Positions 11,344 through 22,913 of a DNA stretch of 64,000 nucleotides are shown piece after piece. Position 1 is the first letter of the stretch. Each line of letters begins with the position of its first letter. This DNA is from Thuidium tamariscinum (taxonomy: Eukaryota > Streptophyta > Bryopsida > Hypnales > Thuidiaceae). The notes beneath the pieces are model-generated. The model had not been told where the DNA came from. It ran no database searches and saw only the letters and a program-made list of their open reading frames with translations. The stretch spans positions 16,324,501 to 16,388,500 of the forward strand of contig OX344754.2 in NCBI GenBank assembly GCA_947034885.2. Reading direction: 5' to 3'. The translations under genes were made by a program, and so were the position numbers.

Positions 11344-11680
11344 TAAGGTAAGAGGTCCTATAATGGACCATCCAAGGGCTGAAACAGAAACAGAATTTTA
11401 GGGAGGTAAAACTCTTAAAAATATTTTTCAGTAAATTTTCCTTGAAAGGCAAGTAGAATTGACATTTAACCCAAGTCGTTTCATATTTTTCTGAGCTTTT
11501 TTGAATTAGTTATCAAATTTTGAAGTTGAAAGGACATAGGGCTTTAAATTGGTGCCTTAGCTAAAATGTACATTGTCAGTACACTCTGGAAGGCTATGAA
11601 AAAAAAACATGTACAAGTATTGTACATTTAAGATAGGGCACCATTTTAAAACCCGCTCCATTTAAGAGCCTTCTACCTTA
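11344..11680 (+). mobile_element. TA-target MITE, AGGTAG family (intact copy)
   Basis: It is a 337-bp element between TA dinucleotides with ends TAAGGTAAGAGGTCC and GAGCCTTCTACCTTA. It is strongly similar over its whole length to the copy at 28436-28766, so the two are related by relatively recent transposition. No coding capacity. TA targets are used by Tc1/mariner elements; the end sequence is not the standard Stowaway one. Confidence 0.7.
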
Positions 11681-14187
11681 TATGGTAATAAGGGAGGGAC
11701 ATTCATAACCGTCATTTTTTCTATTTTTTTTCCAAAGTGAACCGTTTTCATTATTAGACTGTTGGAAAAAAAATCCCTTTTGTATATGATAAGAGATTTC
11801 AATGTATCATTTGGATGCCTTGTGTCAAAGCTATGAAGAATTAAAAAAATTTGGTATATATTTGAAAATTGTTTCTACAAGAGTAGGTACATATAAATTA
11901 ACCCTTAACTCTAAATGATTTGCATGACAATTTTTTGGTTATTACCCTTCTTTTCTGAGCTATTTGTTTTCAAATTCAATTTAAAAATATGTATATAATT
12001 CATTTGGAAAAAATAGATTGCATTATGAATCTTGTGGCATTAGTTGTATTTAGTTTGGGCATGGATTGAAAGTGAGCCAACTAATGCGATTGATGCTCAC
12101 CTCAAAAAAAAATCCATGAAGTTGAAGGAGAAGACAAGTATGCCCATTCTTGTTTTTCTTGCAAACACTACTCTCATTTTAGTAATCACAATGCATTGCA
12201 AGTTCTATCCAAATTTGAAAAATGGGTATAATGTTGTAAAATATTCAAATGAGCATTTTCAATTCTCTTGTTTTTTATTGAGCAAATAAACAACATCATT
12301 TCAAAACATGTTCCTTGAAATTGCTTTGCCTTGCCAACTTCCATTGCTCCAAATAAAACTTCAAACTCAAATATCTACTAATATTGTGGGGTCAAATAAT
12401 GTGAATATTTTGGAAGTGCTCACTTTGAATGTCAACTACAAGATATTATAATTATATTCTATCCAATCTCAAGGAAAATGAGAAAACAAATTGTTGAAAT
12501 TTTTGGTAGCCTTTGGGTCTAAATTTGCCCTAAGGGGGGGGGGGGGGGCAAGCCTTGAGGCATGCTTTTAGGCCATTTTCCACTTTTGAGGAGGCCCTTC
12601 TTAGTAAAATGTTTGTTGGATTCTTGTAGAATATCTACTACAAGTGTGTTTCACTACTAGCTTGATGCCTAAAAACATTTTATAAAAATTCAAGGTGTAG
12701 TGAAAAAATTACGCCTTAAAAAGACAATTTCCTAAAAGTAGAGACAATTTTAAATAGCCATGATAGACAAGTCTAATCAATCCAAATTTTTTTACATATA
12801 GTCTAAGCAAGATTTTCAATATAATCATCAAGGTTGAAAGATGTACAAGGACATGGTTTAATTTTGACTTAGAGGCCTCCAAAATTGTAATTTTAACCTC
12901 TAAGTGCCCAACCCATGTTCACTAAAATCTAAACCCTTTTATACTCATTCCAATTAAACTATCATTTAAGAGAAGATCCATACTATCTAACCATACCAAT
13001 TGGTAGTAGAGCCATGCTTAGAGGTAACATAGAGAAGGATGGGTCCTTTGACCACACCATTGAAAAGATTATAATAGTCTAATAAGGACATTTTTCAAAA
13101 TTGGGAGGCCATATTTGAGGCTCTTAGGCTCTCAAGAGTTAAAATATTGAACATTGCCTAAATGAAAAAATCTTATTTCAAAGGCTTGTAAGTCAAAATC
13201 ATGTACTCGCATGACTTTCAATGAGGACTGTATTCAAAATTATGTTAGCACAATGTGCAATAAATTTTAGACAAATTGGGCCTATCTATCATGGCTACCC
13301 AAAATTGCCCCTACTTTATGAATTTTTTTTTGAAGGGCAACTTTTTACCCATGACTTGGATTGTTGTAAAGTTTTTTAGGTATCAAGCTAGTCGGGAATT
13401 ATACCTTTAATAAAAATTTCATGAGAATTCAAACAAACATTACATTGAGAAGGGACTACTTAAGTAGAGATGGTCTTGGAGCTTTAAGGGTCAAAGAATG
13501 TCAACATTGTAACAATGTCATCAAGTGACTCTATTAAGCACTTGATGCACTCGGGGGTCCTATTTTAAATGCACTTATATCAATAGTAATTTCAATTGAG
13601 CATATCAAGTATTCTAAGACATAAATTGTTTTTTCTTGGATCTTATTGGAAAATTTAAAAGTATTCCAATGAATTTGTCATACATTATGTAAACATTGTA
13701 TATGCATGAATAATTTGTTTGATTTCAAAGTATAATTAGTAGGTACACCGAAAATAAATAGTAAACAATCCTATTCTTCTAGATTTTGATGATCTTATTT
13801 AATCAATATCTAGGTTATATTGTCTTTTTGTGGTTCACATTTATGTCATATTTGTGGTAGTGATGATTGTAGGTTCTTAATAGTATAAATTTTTTGCCCT
13901 CTAATGCTATTGCCCATGTAGTAGTTGAATATAGGTTAAAAAGCACTAATTTATATTTTTTTAACTATATTTTTCTATTGGTATTTCATAGTTTCATTTA
14001 GTAAGAAGGATTTGGCAACTATCTCCAAACCTCATTTGGAAGGAATTTTTGAAATCTTTTTTGTATCCAAAATTTCATATCCTATCATTGCACAAAGCTA
14101 AAAAAGGTTGTTTTTGTGGCAATAGATTATCTAAAAGAAATTTGCTACTGCACATTCTTTAAATTATAGTGGCCCAATAAAATAATA
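11681..14187. other. AT-rich intergenic DNA, no gene seen
   Basis: The open frame at 12044-12289 has no recognisable motif and lies in repeat-like sequence. A 15-G tract sits at 12534-12548. I found no paired element ends here, although the sequence resembles decayed transposon DNA throughout. Confidence 0.35.
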
Positions 14188-14311
14188 CACCAGTAGAAAA
14201 AGATGTCCTTATAAGTGATTTTTCCAACAATGACTAAAAAGTGTTGACATAGATTCACATATAGTCATCTTCGATCATTTCTAGTCATTTAGGACTTCTT
14301 TTTTTCTAGTG
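14188..14311. mobile_element. Small CACTA-type MITE, decayed
   Basis: It begins CACCAGTAGAAAAAGATGTC and ends GACTTCTTTTTTTCTAGTG, imperfect inverted ends of the CACTAGTAGAAA type. The flanking triplets are ATA and ATG, close to a 3-bp target duplication. It is 124 bp long with no coding potential and is a relative in type, not in interior, of the hairpin at 55910-56125. Confidence 0.5.
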
Positions 14312-14932
14312 ATGGCAATTGAAAATTTGATTTGATTTGTGGCAATAAAATCTAATTTTGAAATAATTCTTTTTAAATGCCAAATATTAATCAAATTTTT
14401 TCTCAAACACTTATATTTTTCACAAGTGAAATTTTTTATAATTGCTTAATGAAATACTATTTTTAAAACAAAAGTATTGGATTGTAGGAAATTACAAATT
14501 AGGGGTATCCACACTCATGACTTTCTCTTTGTAATAGTAGTTTGTTTGAAGGCTATTCTTGCAAGTGCATACTTGCCAAGTGGATGTCAATGTGTTAGTG
14601 TTGTAATTGGCTCTAGAATTCCAAAGCCTATCTACTATTTAAAATAGAGGCACTTTTTGCATTGTGCAACTACAATTGCATTCTCCCCAATTTATTACTT
14701 AGTATTAAATTTGGCTCAATATCATTTATTTATTTATTTTAAAAAATACAACAACAATTATCACACTTCTTGTAGGTTTCAAATTATTGGCTTATTAAAA
14801 TTCTATGAGGTCGAAAATCTTGAAATTAGCAAATTTCTTCTAGCCATTTAGATATGGTAGAAACCAAATTTCCCATGATTAATAGTATCCATAATAATTG
14901 TAATTTTTGGTGTAGAATTGCTTGCAAAGTTT

Positions 14933-16218
14933 TTGACCCCTAAGGACCAAGAAATCCATTTTGGGCTTTTAAATACTTGAGCACTACTCATTATAATATC
15001 ATATGTGAAGCTTTGTTTTATGTCATTCCAATAAATATTGCAAAATTTAGAACATTATATTAGATTTCATTGTCAAATAAGATAACAACTCAAAAATATA
15101 TTTAAAAAAATATAAATTCTTCTTTTTATAGCTTGATACCTATTGAAAATCATTTGAACCATTCAAATCCAAATAATGTCATAAAAGTTATTAGGAATTT
15201 TATTTTGTATGCAATGAAGGTAGAAAAATCATATAAAATTATTTTTAAGCCCCCAATTGGATTTTGCAAAAAACATTGTTACTAATTTGCATCACACAAT
15301 GTGTACTGATCTATTTTTTGGCCATAACTTTTGTGTTTCGATTCTAAACAATTCAAGGTTTATAGGAAAGATACTCATAACTATTATATACCTTGCCTAA
15401 TTTTTTTGTAATTTTAAAAACAATTAACTATCCAAAAAAAGACCCCAATTTAATGTCACATTGGCAATTTGGAGGTTTCAATACTATTTAGCACCCCAAA
15501 AAATGAATTTTGAACTAAAATTTGGAAAAGATGGTCTTCTAGTAGACCTGTAGCTAATAGACTAAGGAATCTTTCAAATAATTATTTTTATATGGTATAG
15601 AAGTCCACAAAAAGAGCATCTTTCTGCTTGCATTTTGAAACATGTAAAAAATGATTTTGGTGAGTTTTTTTTGGTGAAAGGCCATCTCCATAAATTTGCT
15701 AGAAATGGGTTGTTTTAATTTTATTTTTTTTCTTATTTTTTCTAATTAAAACATCAAAGTATGTATTTTCTTGAGATTTGGCACCTTTCTAGTTCTCCTA
15801 CTAAGAGAACTTTTCTATAAATTTTCTTTGGTGGTTATTTTTGTCTTAAAGGTGTATAAATTAATCATATTTGTTTAAATTTAAAAATTTCTAATTTTAA
15901 AGTACTCCCCAAAAAATCATGAAAACACAACAAAATCAATAGGAAGTGTTTTTTACAATCACCTAGTTAAGAAATTTTTCAAATAAAATTATTAATGATA
16001 ATACTTCATTTTTTAGAAGGATTAGAATTTGCAATTGGTGGGGATTGTATCCACTCTAAAATTTTGTGAAAAACGGTACTTGAATTACATAAACAAAAGA
16101 TCTTATGGTTGAATTTGCTTAAAAATAAATATCGATAAAGATTTTGACCTTTCTTTCATAACAAGTATTTTGAAGTAGGTCTGAACCTCAAAACTCACCC
16201 CAATCTTTTAGGGATTAA
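14933..16218 (+). mobile_element. TTAA-family element carrying a nested family Q repeat
   Basis: The left end (TTGACCCCTAAGGACC) continues with a CCATTTTGGGC segment like the other TTAA elements, and the right end is CAATCTTTTAGGGATTAA. The interior at 15263-15959 is a copy of the ~700-bp repeat Q, so the TTAA element was there first and was later invaded. The left TTAA is mutated to TTGA. Confidence 0.5.
15263..15959 (+). repeat. AT-rich repeat family Q, copy 3 (nested)
   Basis: It starts TTTGCAAAAAACATTGTTACT and ends GGAAGTGTTTTTTACAA, and the interior matches copies 1, 2 and 4 (for example TTATGGTC-like, GGCAATTTGG and CTCCTACTAAGAGAAC segments in the same order). It is inserted in the TTAA element 14933-16218. 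Confidence 0.55.
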
Positions 16219-17445
16219 TCATGACTTTAAGATTCAAGGGTTTTTGCCAATATACAAATGTATTATAAAATATAAGTTCCATTTATTTTTTTGAAGTTTG
16301 CATCAAGAAGAAAATGTCAAATATGAAGCGAAAAAAGAATCTTTAGAATTATAACTTTAAAACTATTTATAGACTTTTTTTCAAATGAAATTGGAAGGTT
16401 TAACTTTTAAAAAATTCATCAAAAAAATCCTATCTTTAGCATTTGAAATTTTTTATGATTGATTAAAATTGTGATTTCAATTGATTTGTCAAAATAGGGC
16501 ATAAAATTATTGATGAAACAGTAATACTTTTTCCAAATTGTACAATGATAAATAATTTTTAAAAAAAAGTTAATGTATTTTCTTTCTATATTTTTTAGTG
16601 TAGCAATTTTAGTTTTTAAAAATGAAAATGAAAATGCAGCTATAAAATTTTGAATATTTTTTCCTGCCCACAAATGCCATCCAAAGTCCAAAATTCAAAT
16701 GATTGATTAAATCTTTGGAAGTTGTACACAATTTTCATTTCAATTTCTTTTGCAATGCTAGCTCAAATAAACCATGATTGTACATTTTTAAGGTTAAAGT
16801 AAGAGGCTCAAAAAGCGATCATTTAAGAGCTGATGTGCCTTTTTCATGTATCTCTTGAGATGGAAATATTTTTAGTTTATTTTGTAGTCAAAGAAAAATA
16901 GATGAGGAATCTAACACAAGTCGTTTCATATTTTTTGAAGAATTATTGAATTAGTTATGAATTTTCAAACACAATTTAAATATAGGTTCCTATTTGTGAT
17001 CATAGGCCCTTGGAAACCCATCCATGCATAGTTTGAAAAAAAACCAGGACTTCATAAATAAAAACTAACATTGCAATACGTATAAAGCAATAGAAATGGT
17101 TTCTAAAAGTGTCCCTTTCTAAATCTGAAATGAATGCTTGAATTAATTATTACTTCAGATTTTTCAATACTTGTAGGAAGGTAGTTGAATAATGAATTCT
17201 TATTTTGAATTAAATTAGTAAACACCTAGCCACTTAGTTAGAAATGAACCCAACGTGGTTCTTAAACCATCCATTGAAGAACTAAAAACAAATCTTATCA
17301 AGGTCCATTGTAATCCACAATTCAAGTGTCCATTTCACAGTCCCTACTCGACAGTTGAAAATGCCCACTCAATTTTAGAACCCTCTCCTATAGAGGTCTT
17401 TAAATGAAGGGGTTCTAAATGTGTTCCCTATCTAGGAAAGAGTCA
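16219..17445. other. AT-rich DNA with a decayed TA-family MITE fragment
   Basis: From about 16797, AAAGTAAGAGGCTC followed later by ACACAAGTCGTTTCATATTTT matches the AGGTAG MITE family (compare 11344-11680), but the right end could not be placed. No gene is supported. Confidence 0.4.
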
Positions 17446-17848
17446 TAAGGTAGAACCACCTATAACCAATCGGCCCCCCATAGCCAACCTATTGATGGAC
17501 ATATTTCCAACCAAGGTTGGAATGAGTTTTTTTCTCATTTTTAAAGTTGGGACTAAAAGTTTATGGCACATGTTCCAAAATAGTGTATAAGAAAGTAGAA
17601 AGGAATGAGTAAAAAATATTCTTTTGCGTGATTGAAATTAGAAGACTCCACAAATTGGCATTTGGTCTAGAACACTTTATGCCTTCCAAAATTCATAGTA
17701 ATTTCAATTCATGTGATAAAATTACCAAAGTTTTTGCAATCCCCATCATTTTTATCTTTACACCTTTGAAAATATTTGTTTTGCCTTGCACTACACTAGA
17801 TCATGTCTAAAATACCTTAAATTATTGGTGAAAAGTGGTTCTACCTTA
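17446..17848 (+). mobile_element. TA-target MITE with TAAGGTAGAACCAC ends
   Basis: The ends TAAGGTAGAACCACC and GTGGTTCTACCTTA are perfect inverted repeats over 14 bases, bounded by TA. The interior is related to 22563-22913 and to the fragment starting at 27388 (shared segments around GATGGGGATTGCAAAAA in reverse). It shares the AGGTAGAA end with the other TA elements but has a different interior. No coding capacity. Confidence 0.7.
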
Positions 17849-19740
17849 TGCTCCTTGAAATATATAATACTGTCATTGATGAGGTAGGTTGGCTTAAATG
17901 CTTCATTTAAGAAACTTCTACCTTAACATGAAAATAGGTAAAAACTTTGCACCATTGTAAGAAAAACACTAATAATTTTTTTACTTAAGAAAAAAATTAA
18001 TGTCTTAATCTTCTTCCAAATTCTCTTTGACTTTTGTTAATAAATATTTTTTGTAGTCCAAAATTAGTTCCTTGAAACACTATTTATTTAGTTAGAAAAT
18101 TCTGGTACTGAATGATAGATTATGTTTTAATTCAAAAAAAATTGTAGTGATTTGCCGTCCAATAATACTATAGACTATTAGTAAATAAAGAAAGCAAAAA
18201 ATTTCATCAATATAAATTGTTTAAGTACATCTTTCTAAAATTTTGGAATGAAAATTCACTCTTATTGTGAAGTCAATCCAAACATCAAAAAGTAGTTTTT
18301 TCTAGCCCTTTCTAAAGGTAAAGTTTTGTCTTTCAACATTTTTTGAATGAAATAAGTTTTATAATTATGCACTCCACTCAATATGCTTAAAAAATGGATT
18401 GTGAATAGTTTAAAAAAAATTACCAATATATGTTAAGAATCTATGTACATTGTTCCTCTTCACTATCTACCATGAATTGCTTGTCATTGCCCAATGGGTT
18501 TCCTCACCCCATCCTTTCAAAAAATTAGAAGTTGTCCAATGTGTTTCAAAAAAATTTCACCCCGCCTTCAAGAAAAATCAATAGCTATTGGATTGATATG
18601 AAATATGTATATATATACAAATACAATATGGAATATGAATACAAAAAGACACATATGGTAGTTCAAATATAGATACAACATATGGGATATAGCATATTAT
18701 ATCCATATGAAATATAGCTTATAGCATACATGATTGCATTGACCCCACCCTCTCAAACTGATCAAAGGGGGTTAGAGGATGGGGGATGGGGGGTGGGGAT
18801 GGGATTTCAAAGTTAAATTTTTTTTTTTACTTCATGGTACATATTTTTATACTGTGCATTATGAAGAGGCAATATCTACCTGTACATTGTTCCTCTTCAC
18901 ATTGTATTGTAAAAGCTTTTGTTGGGTCTTGTTAGTAAATGAGATAGGATTCTAGATTCATTTTTCCAAATGCATTTTTTAGACTCTACATCAATAAACT
19001 CTGAATTTTCAAAATGCTAAAAATGCTTGTAAAATAAAACTAATCCTACGCTTTCAGGAATGGATTTTTTATATTTACGGCAAAAATCTATAGGGAATGG
19101 TTTAGCAAATAAGCCACGATTACGTGTTGTTATTTTAAATGACATGTACAACTTAGAGCATTTGTACAGTGCACCCTCCCCCCTCAAAAAACATGGGCAC
19201 TCAAGTGTGTGTGTGTATGCATGTTGTAGAGACCAAGTTTAGAATGAGCAAGTAGTTCCTCACAGTGGCTATGCCATTGGATTGTGCCACCTTACACTTG
19301 CATGCACCTCAAGAAAGTAGCGCACCGATTCATGAAAGCTAGGCGTATAGGCAAGGCTCAATCTCCTTTTAATAATGTTGTTAATGTTGAATAATATTGA
19401 CCAATAAACATTTCAATGATTAAACATTGTTTCACACAAAGAATCAAATACATGGAATACCTATACAAGAGAAACCATTTGGCTATGTCTCCTTCAAATC
19501 TTGGTGTAGCTAGGTATTATTTTCAACTTGGTATGCTTATCATAGGGAAGAAAAACAGATTGGGCCTTGCCATTGCTTAACCTTGAAACACCAAATCTAT
19601 AGCCATTGGTTTTAGGCCTCAATGACCTATATAAAATTTTCAAAAATTATAATTGGATTAGAAATTGGAGTACATGACCTTCATTTCATTAGTTGGTCTC
19701 AAATTGAAAAAAATGTCATTTTCAAAGAGGAGGCCCAAAC
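17849..19740. other. AT-rich intergenic DNA, no gene seen
   Basis: The segment after 17849 (TGCTCCTTGAAATAT...GATGAGGTAGG) recurs near 47678-47740, so it is itself repetitive. A low-complexity ATATGG/ATACAA block occupies about 18596-18730, and a GGGGATGGGGGG-like tract lies near 18777-18800. No coding region is supported. Confidence 0.4.
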
Positions 19741-20045
19741 TTAACCCCTAAATGCCGCTAGCACCATCCTGTGGCGTTTGGATGAGCTAAACAAAGACTG
19801 AAAGTGTTTTTTCATTCATTTTTAGCTTGTTGACCTTTCATAGAGGGTTATGAAGAATACCTAATTGAGTTTATAGTCTTGCTAGTATTTGTTTTCACAT
19901 GAAAGAGAAGTAAGTTAAAAAAAAGTGGATGACAAAATTTGCTATTTGAGTGTATTTTGCTCTTTGCTCTAAATTTAAAATTTTTAGCGTGTAGGCATGG
20001 GGATGCTTTTACATTACACGTATGCAATAACAAAGTGCCAAATTT
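19741..20045 (+). mobile_element. TTAA-type element R, partial copy
   Basis: The left end is TTAACCCCTAAATGCCGC. The following ~300 bp matches the flanks of the nested element at 20759-22423 (for example TTTATAGTCTTGCTAGTATT versus TTTATAGTCTAACTAATGTT). The right end was not found, so the copy is truncated or highly diverged. Confidence 0.5.
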
Positions 20046-20758
20046 TCATTTCTGTAAACTAAGTTAGTTTCTATTTAGAACAAAGAAATTACAAGTGTGT
20101 GGATTGAAAACAATACAAATTAAGGGAGAAACACCCATTCCCGTCCCTGTACCTATTCCGAGTCCCTAGAGTGTCACTAAATTTGTCCATGAGCGTTCAT
20201 TAAAGTGTCTGACAAGTGGTTAACTCTAATATGTTGACGCAGTTGTAAGACACATGTATAATTTTCATTCACTGACAACTGATTTCAGCAGAGTTCAGTT
20301 TAGGGTACACTTGTAGGACGGTTTCAGTGGTCTAGGGAGCCAACTCTTTGAAAATTTGTAGAAATTACATACTGATTCCGAAAATTTTAATTTTTTTTTT
20401 AATATTCATGATTTTCTCTCGCTAATACTGGAAAAATATCAGTTTTAGAAAAAGATGCCTCCAACCATGCTGAATTCCTTATTCGGATGGTTTTGGGTGT
20501 TTCCACTATAAGTTACAAAAAATTCACAATGCCTTGAGAGCATCATCAATGCAGGCTTGACATTGTGGTAAGTTACAGCAAATGGTCCAGTCCAACTCCG
20601 GATGCCGGCCACTCAATGTCTTCAGTTACAAGGTCATTAATTTCACAGCCTTTTCATTGTCTCTCAAAGGGAATATCATGGTTGTGTAATAATATAAATT
20701 AAATGTTTCAACACCTTGCCCTAAAAGCATCCCCATGCCTGCTCTTCAAAGCAACACT
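20046..20758. other. Intergenic DNA, no gene seen
   Basis: Composition is slightly less AT-rich than around it. No open frame, RNA gene or paired element ends could be supported. A GCATCCCCATGCCTGCTCTTCAAAG segment near 20728 has reverse-oriented relatives near 19988 and 22500, so an additional repeat family is present. Confidence 0.35.
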
Positions 20759-22423
20759 TTAACCCTCAAATGCTGCCAACGCCATTCCGTGGCATTTGGA
20801 TGACTTCCCAGGGCCAGGAGACAAGGTGAACAATATTTTTTTCATTCATTTTTTGTTTAACCCCTAAAGGATCAAGGTGCCCTTTTTGGCAACATAGCGA
20901 TTTTGGGCAGGTACGTGTGACTAGAGATTTTGATATTTTGGAAACAAACTTTAATAGAAGGTGTGAACAAGGAGTATCTTCAAAGCCCAACAATTTTTGT
21001 GGCTTTTGACTACATGGTTGAAAAGTTATTGCATGATATGTTGTTTGTTTATCAACTCGGGTAGTTGAGGTAGATTAGAAAAAATCACTTTTTTTGGATA
21101 TAAAAATGTGAAGTTGGTTTTATAGATTTATATATAGGTGGAAAGCTTTGAATCATTCCATTTGGATTAATGAGTCAAAAGTTATGAAGAATTTTAGTTT
21201 CCGGGTAGTTATGGATTCTCTACTCTAAAAAAACTTTGAGGTCCTTTATTTTACTCAATTTTCAATATTTTTGAAAAAAATTTAAAAAATTGGGTGTAGA
21301 TTGTTTATTACAACATTTGAACCATTGGGATTGGCATTTTTCAATTCAACAAATAAATTGTTAACATTTTAGTGTTTTGAATCATTCTCTACTTCTTTCT
21401 ACTTACTATTTTTTTGTACATGTTGTACAATTTCAAATGATTTGAAAATTATCAGGCATGTAGACAACTTGAATTAAAGAATGAATCCAAAGAGTAACAA
21501 CCATTTAAAAAAAATATTCATACAAATGTGGCCTTCTGAATCACAACTGCCCGAATTTCTGCAGTGATAAAAAAAAATGACTTTTGCAACTTCAAACACT
21601 AATATCTTGCAATCTACAAGGCGAAACTTTTTGAAATTTTTTCTACATCTTCTCAAACTAGTGCACTAAAAGATCCTATAGTTAAATTATTCCAAAAATG
21701 TTTTTTTTCTAAAATTTGATAGTTGTCCTAGAAATGATAGTTTTGGAGTAGTTTTGGTGAAAACATAGTCAAAAACCTTTAGGGGTTAATGACCGTTCAT
21801 GTTGAGTTACAAAGAGTCTTCAATAGAATTTATAGTCTAACTAATGTTTGTTTTCATGTAATTTAGAAATAATTATGGAAAACAGATGGCAAAATTTGCC
21901 ATTTTAGTGTATTTTGAAAAATTGTGTAAATCTGAAATTTCTCCTTGAAAATGACATTTTTTGAGTTTGAGCTCAACTAATGAAATGAAGGTCTTCTCTT
22001 CTAGTATCTACTTCAATTGAAAATTTTGAAAAAATCCCTCAAAATGAAAATTTTATTGCAATTTGAATTTTGGCTTCATTTGTAATATCTAGTGCATCCT
22101 AAAAATAGGTATACATGGAAGTTGAGTTTACACCATGATGTTTGTCACTATAATTTACACACATGGTGAATTTTTCAGATTTTTTGAGAGAATTTTATAT
22201 TTTCTATGATTTTTCCTTCACTTTCTCTTCAAAAAATTTCTTAAAAATCAATTTTACTCAAAAAATTCTGAAATTTCTGGAAAGTGCAGAAGACATATAC
22301 TTTCATCTTTGAAAATTAAAACAAAAAAATTCCAGGCATGATTGGTTCCAAAATGGTAACAAATTGAGTGATGAGCAACGAAGCTTCCAACGAGTGGTCA
22401 TAGGCCCAACAATTAGGGGTTAA
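20759..22423 (+). mobile_element. TTAA-type element R, fuller copy with a nested TTAA element
   Basis: The ends are TTAACCCTCAAATGCTGCC and CAACAATTAGGGGTTAA. Without the 933-bp insertion at 20857-21789 it would be about 730 bp. The two flanks of the insertion align continuously with the partial copy that starts at 19741. It has no coding capacity. Confidence 0.6.
20857..21789 (+). mobile_element. TTAA-flanked DNA transposon (piggyBac/Sola3-like), 933 bp
   Basis: The ends are TTAACCCCTAAAGGATC and AACCTTTAGGGGTTAA, inverted over about 14 bases. It is homologous over its length to 60598-61529 (reverse) and to 1140-2094, with conserved subterminal words such as GGCAACATAGCGATTT. It is inserted in element R, whose sequence continues on both sides. 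Reading frames are short and broken; no transposase is visible. Confidence 0.75.
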
Positions 22424-22562
22424 ACATTCTAAACCACTAATCTTTCTTGTCAAAGGAAGATCAATGGTCTATAATGGTTAAAAAGTGGCATTTGAAGAGT
22501 AGGCATGGAGATGCTCTAAAACATGGAAGTATTGATAATTGAACTATATACATATACTAGTA

Positions 22563-22913
22563 TAATAGAGGGACCTGTAATTGATCAAATAAGCAATTCT
22601 AGACATAATGTGGGGTAGTGCAATGTAAATCAAATATTTTCAAAGATGCATTGACAAAAATGATGGGGATTGCAAAAAAATTGGTAATAACTAACATTTA
22701 GAGTCATCCAATTCCAATCATTCAATAATCACTTTCCCACTCATTGCTTTTTACTTTCTTACTCCCTTATGTGTCATTAACTTATTGGTTTAAACCTTGA
22801 ATAAGTACAAAAATACAAATTCCAAGGAGAAAATGGAAATTTGTTCCAATTTTGGTTGGAAATAGGATTTCTTATTGGTGGGACATTGGTTAGTAATGGG
22901 TCCCTCTACCGTA
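22563..22913 (-). mobile_element. TA-target MITE related to 17446-17848, decayed
   Basis: The ends TAATAGAGGGACC and GGTCCCTCTACCGTA are inverted, and the interior (GATGGGGATTGCAAAAA, TTCCAATTTTGGTTGG) matches the element at 17446-17848 in reverse orientation. No coding capacity. Confidence 0.6.

Noticed and set aside
16797-17280. Possible full copy of the AGGTAG MITE
   Set aside because: Left end and part of the interior match, but no right end could be placed, so it is noted only as a fragment.
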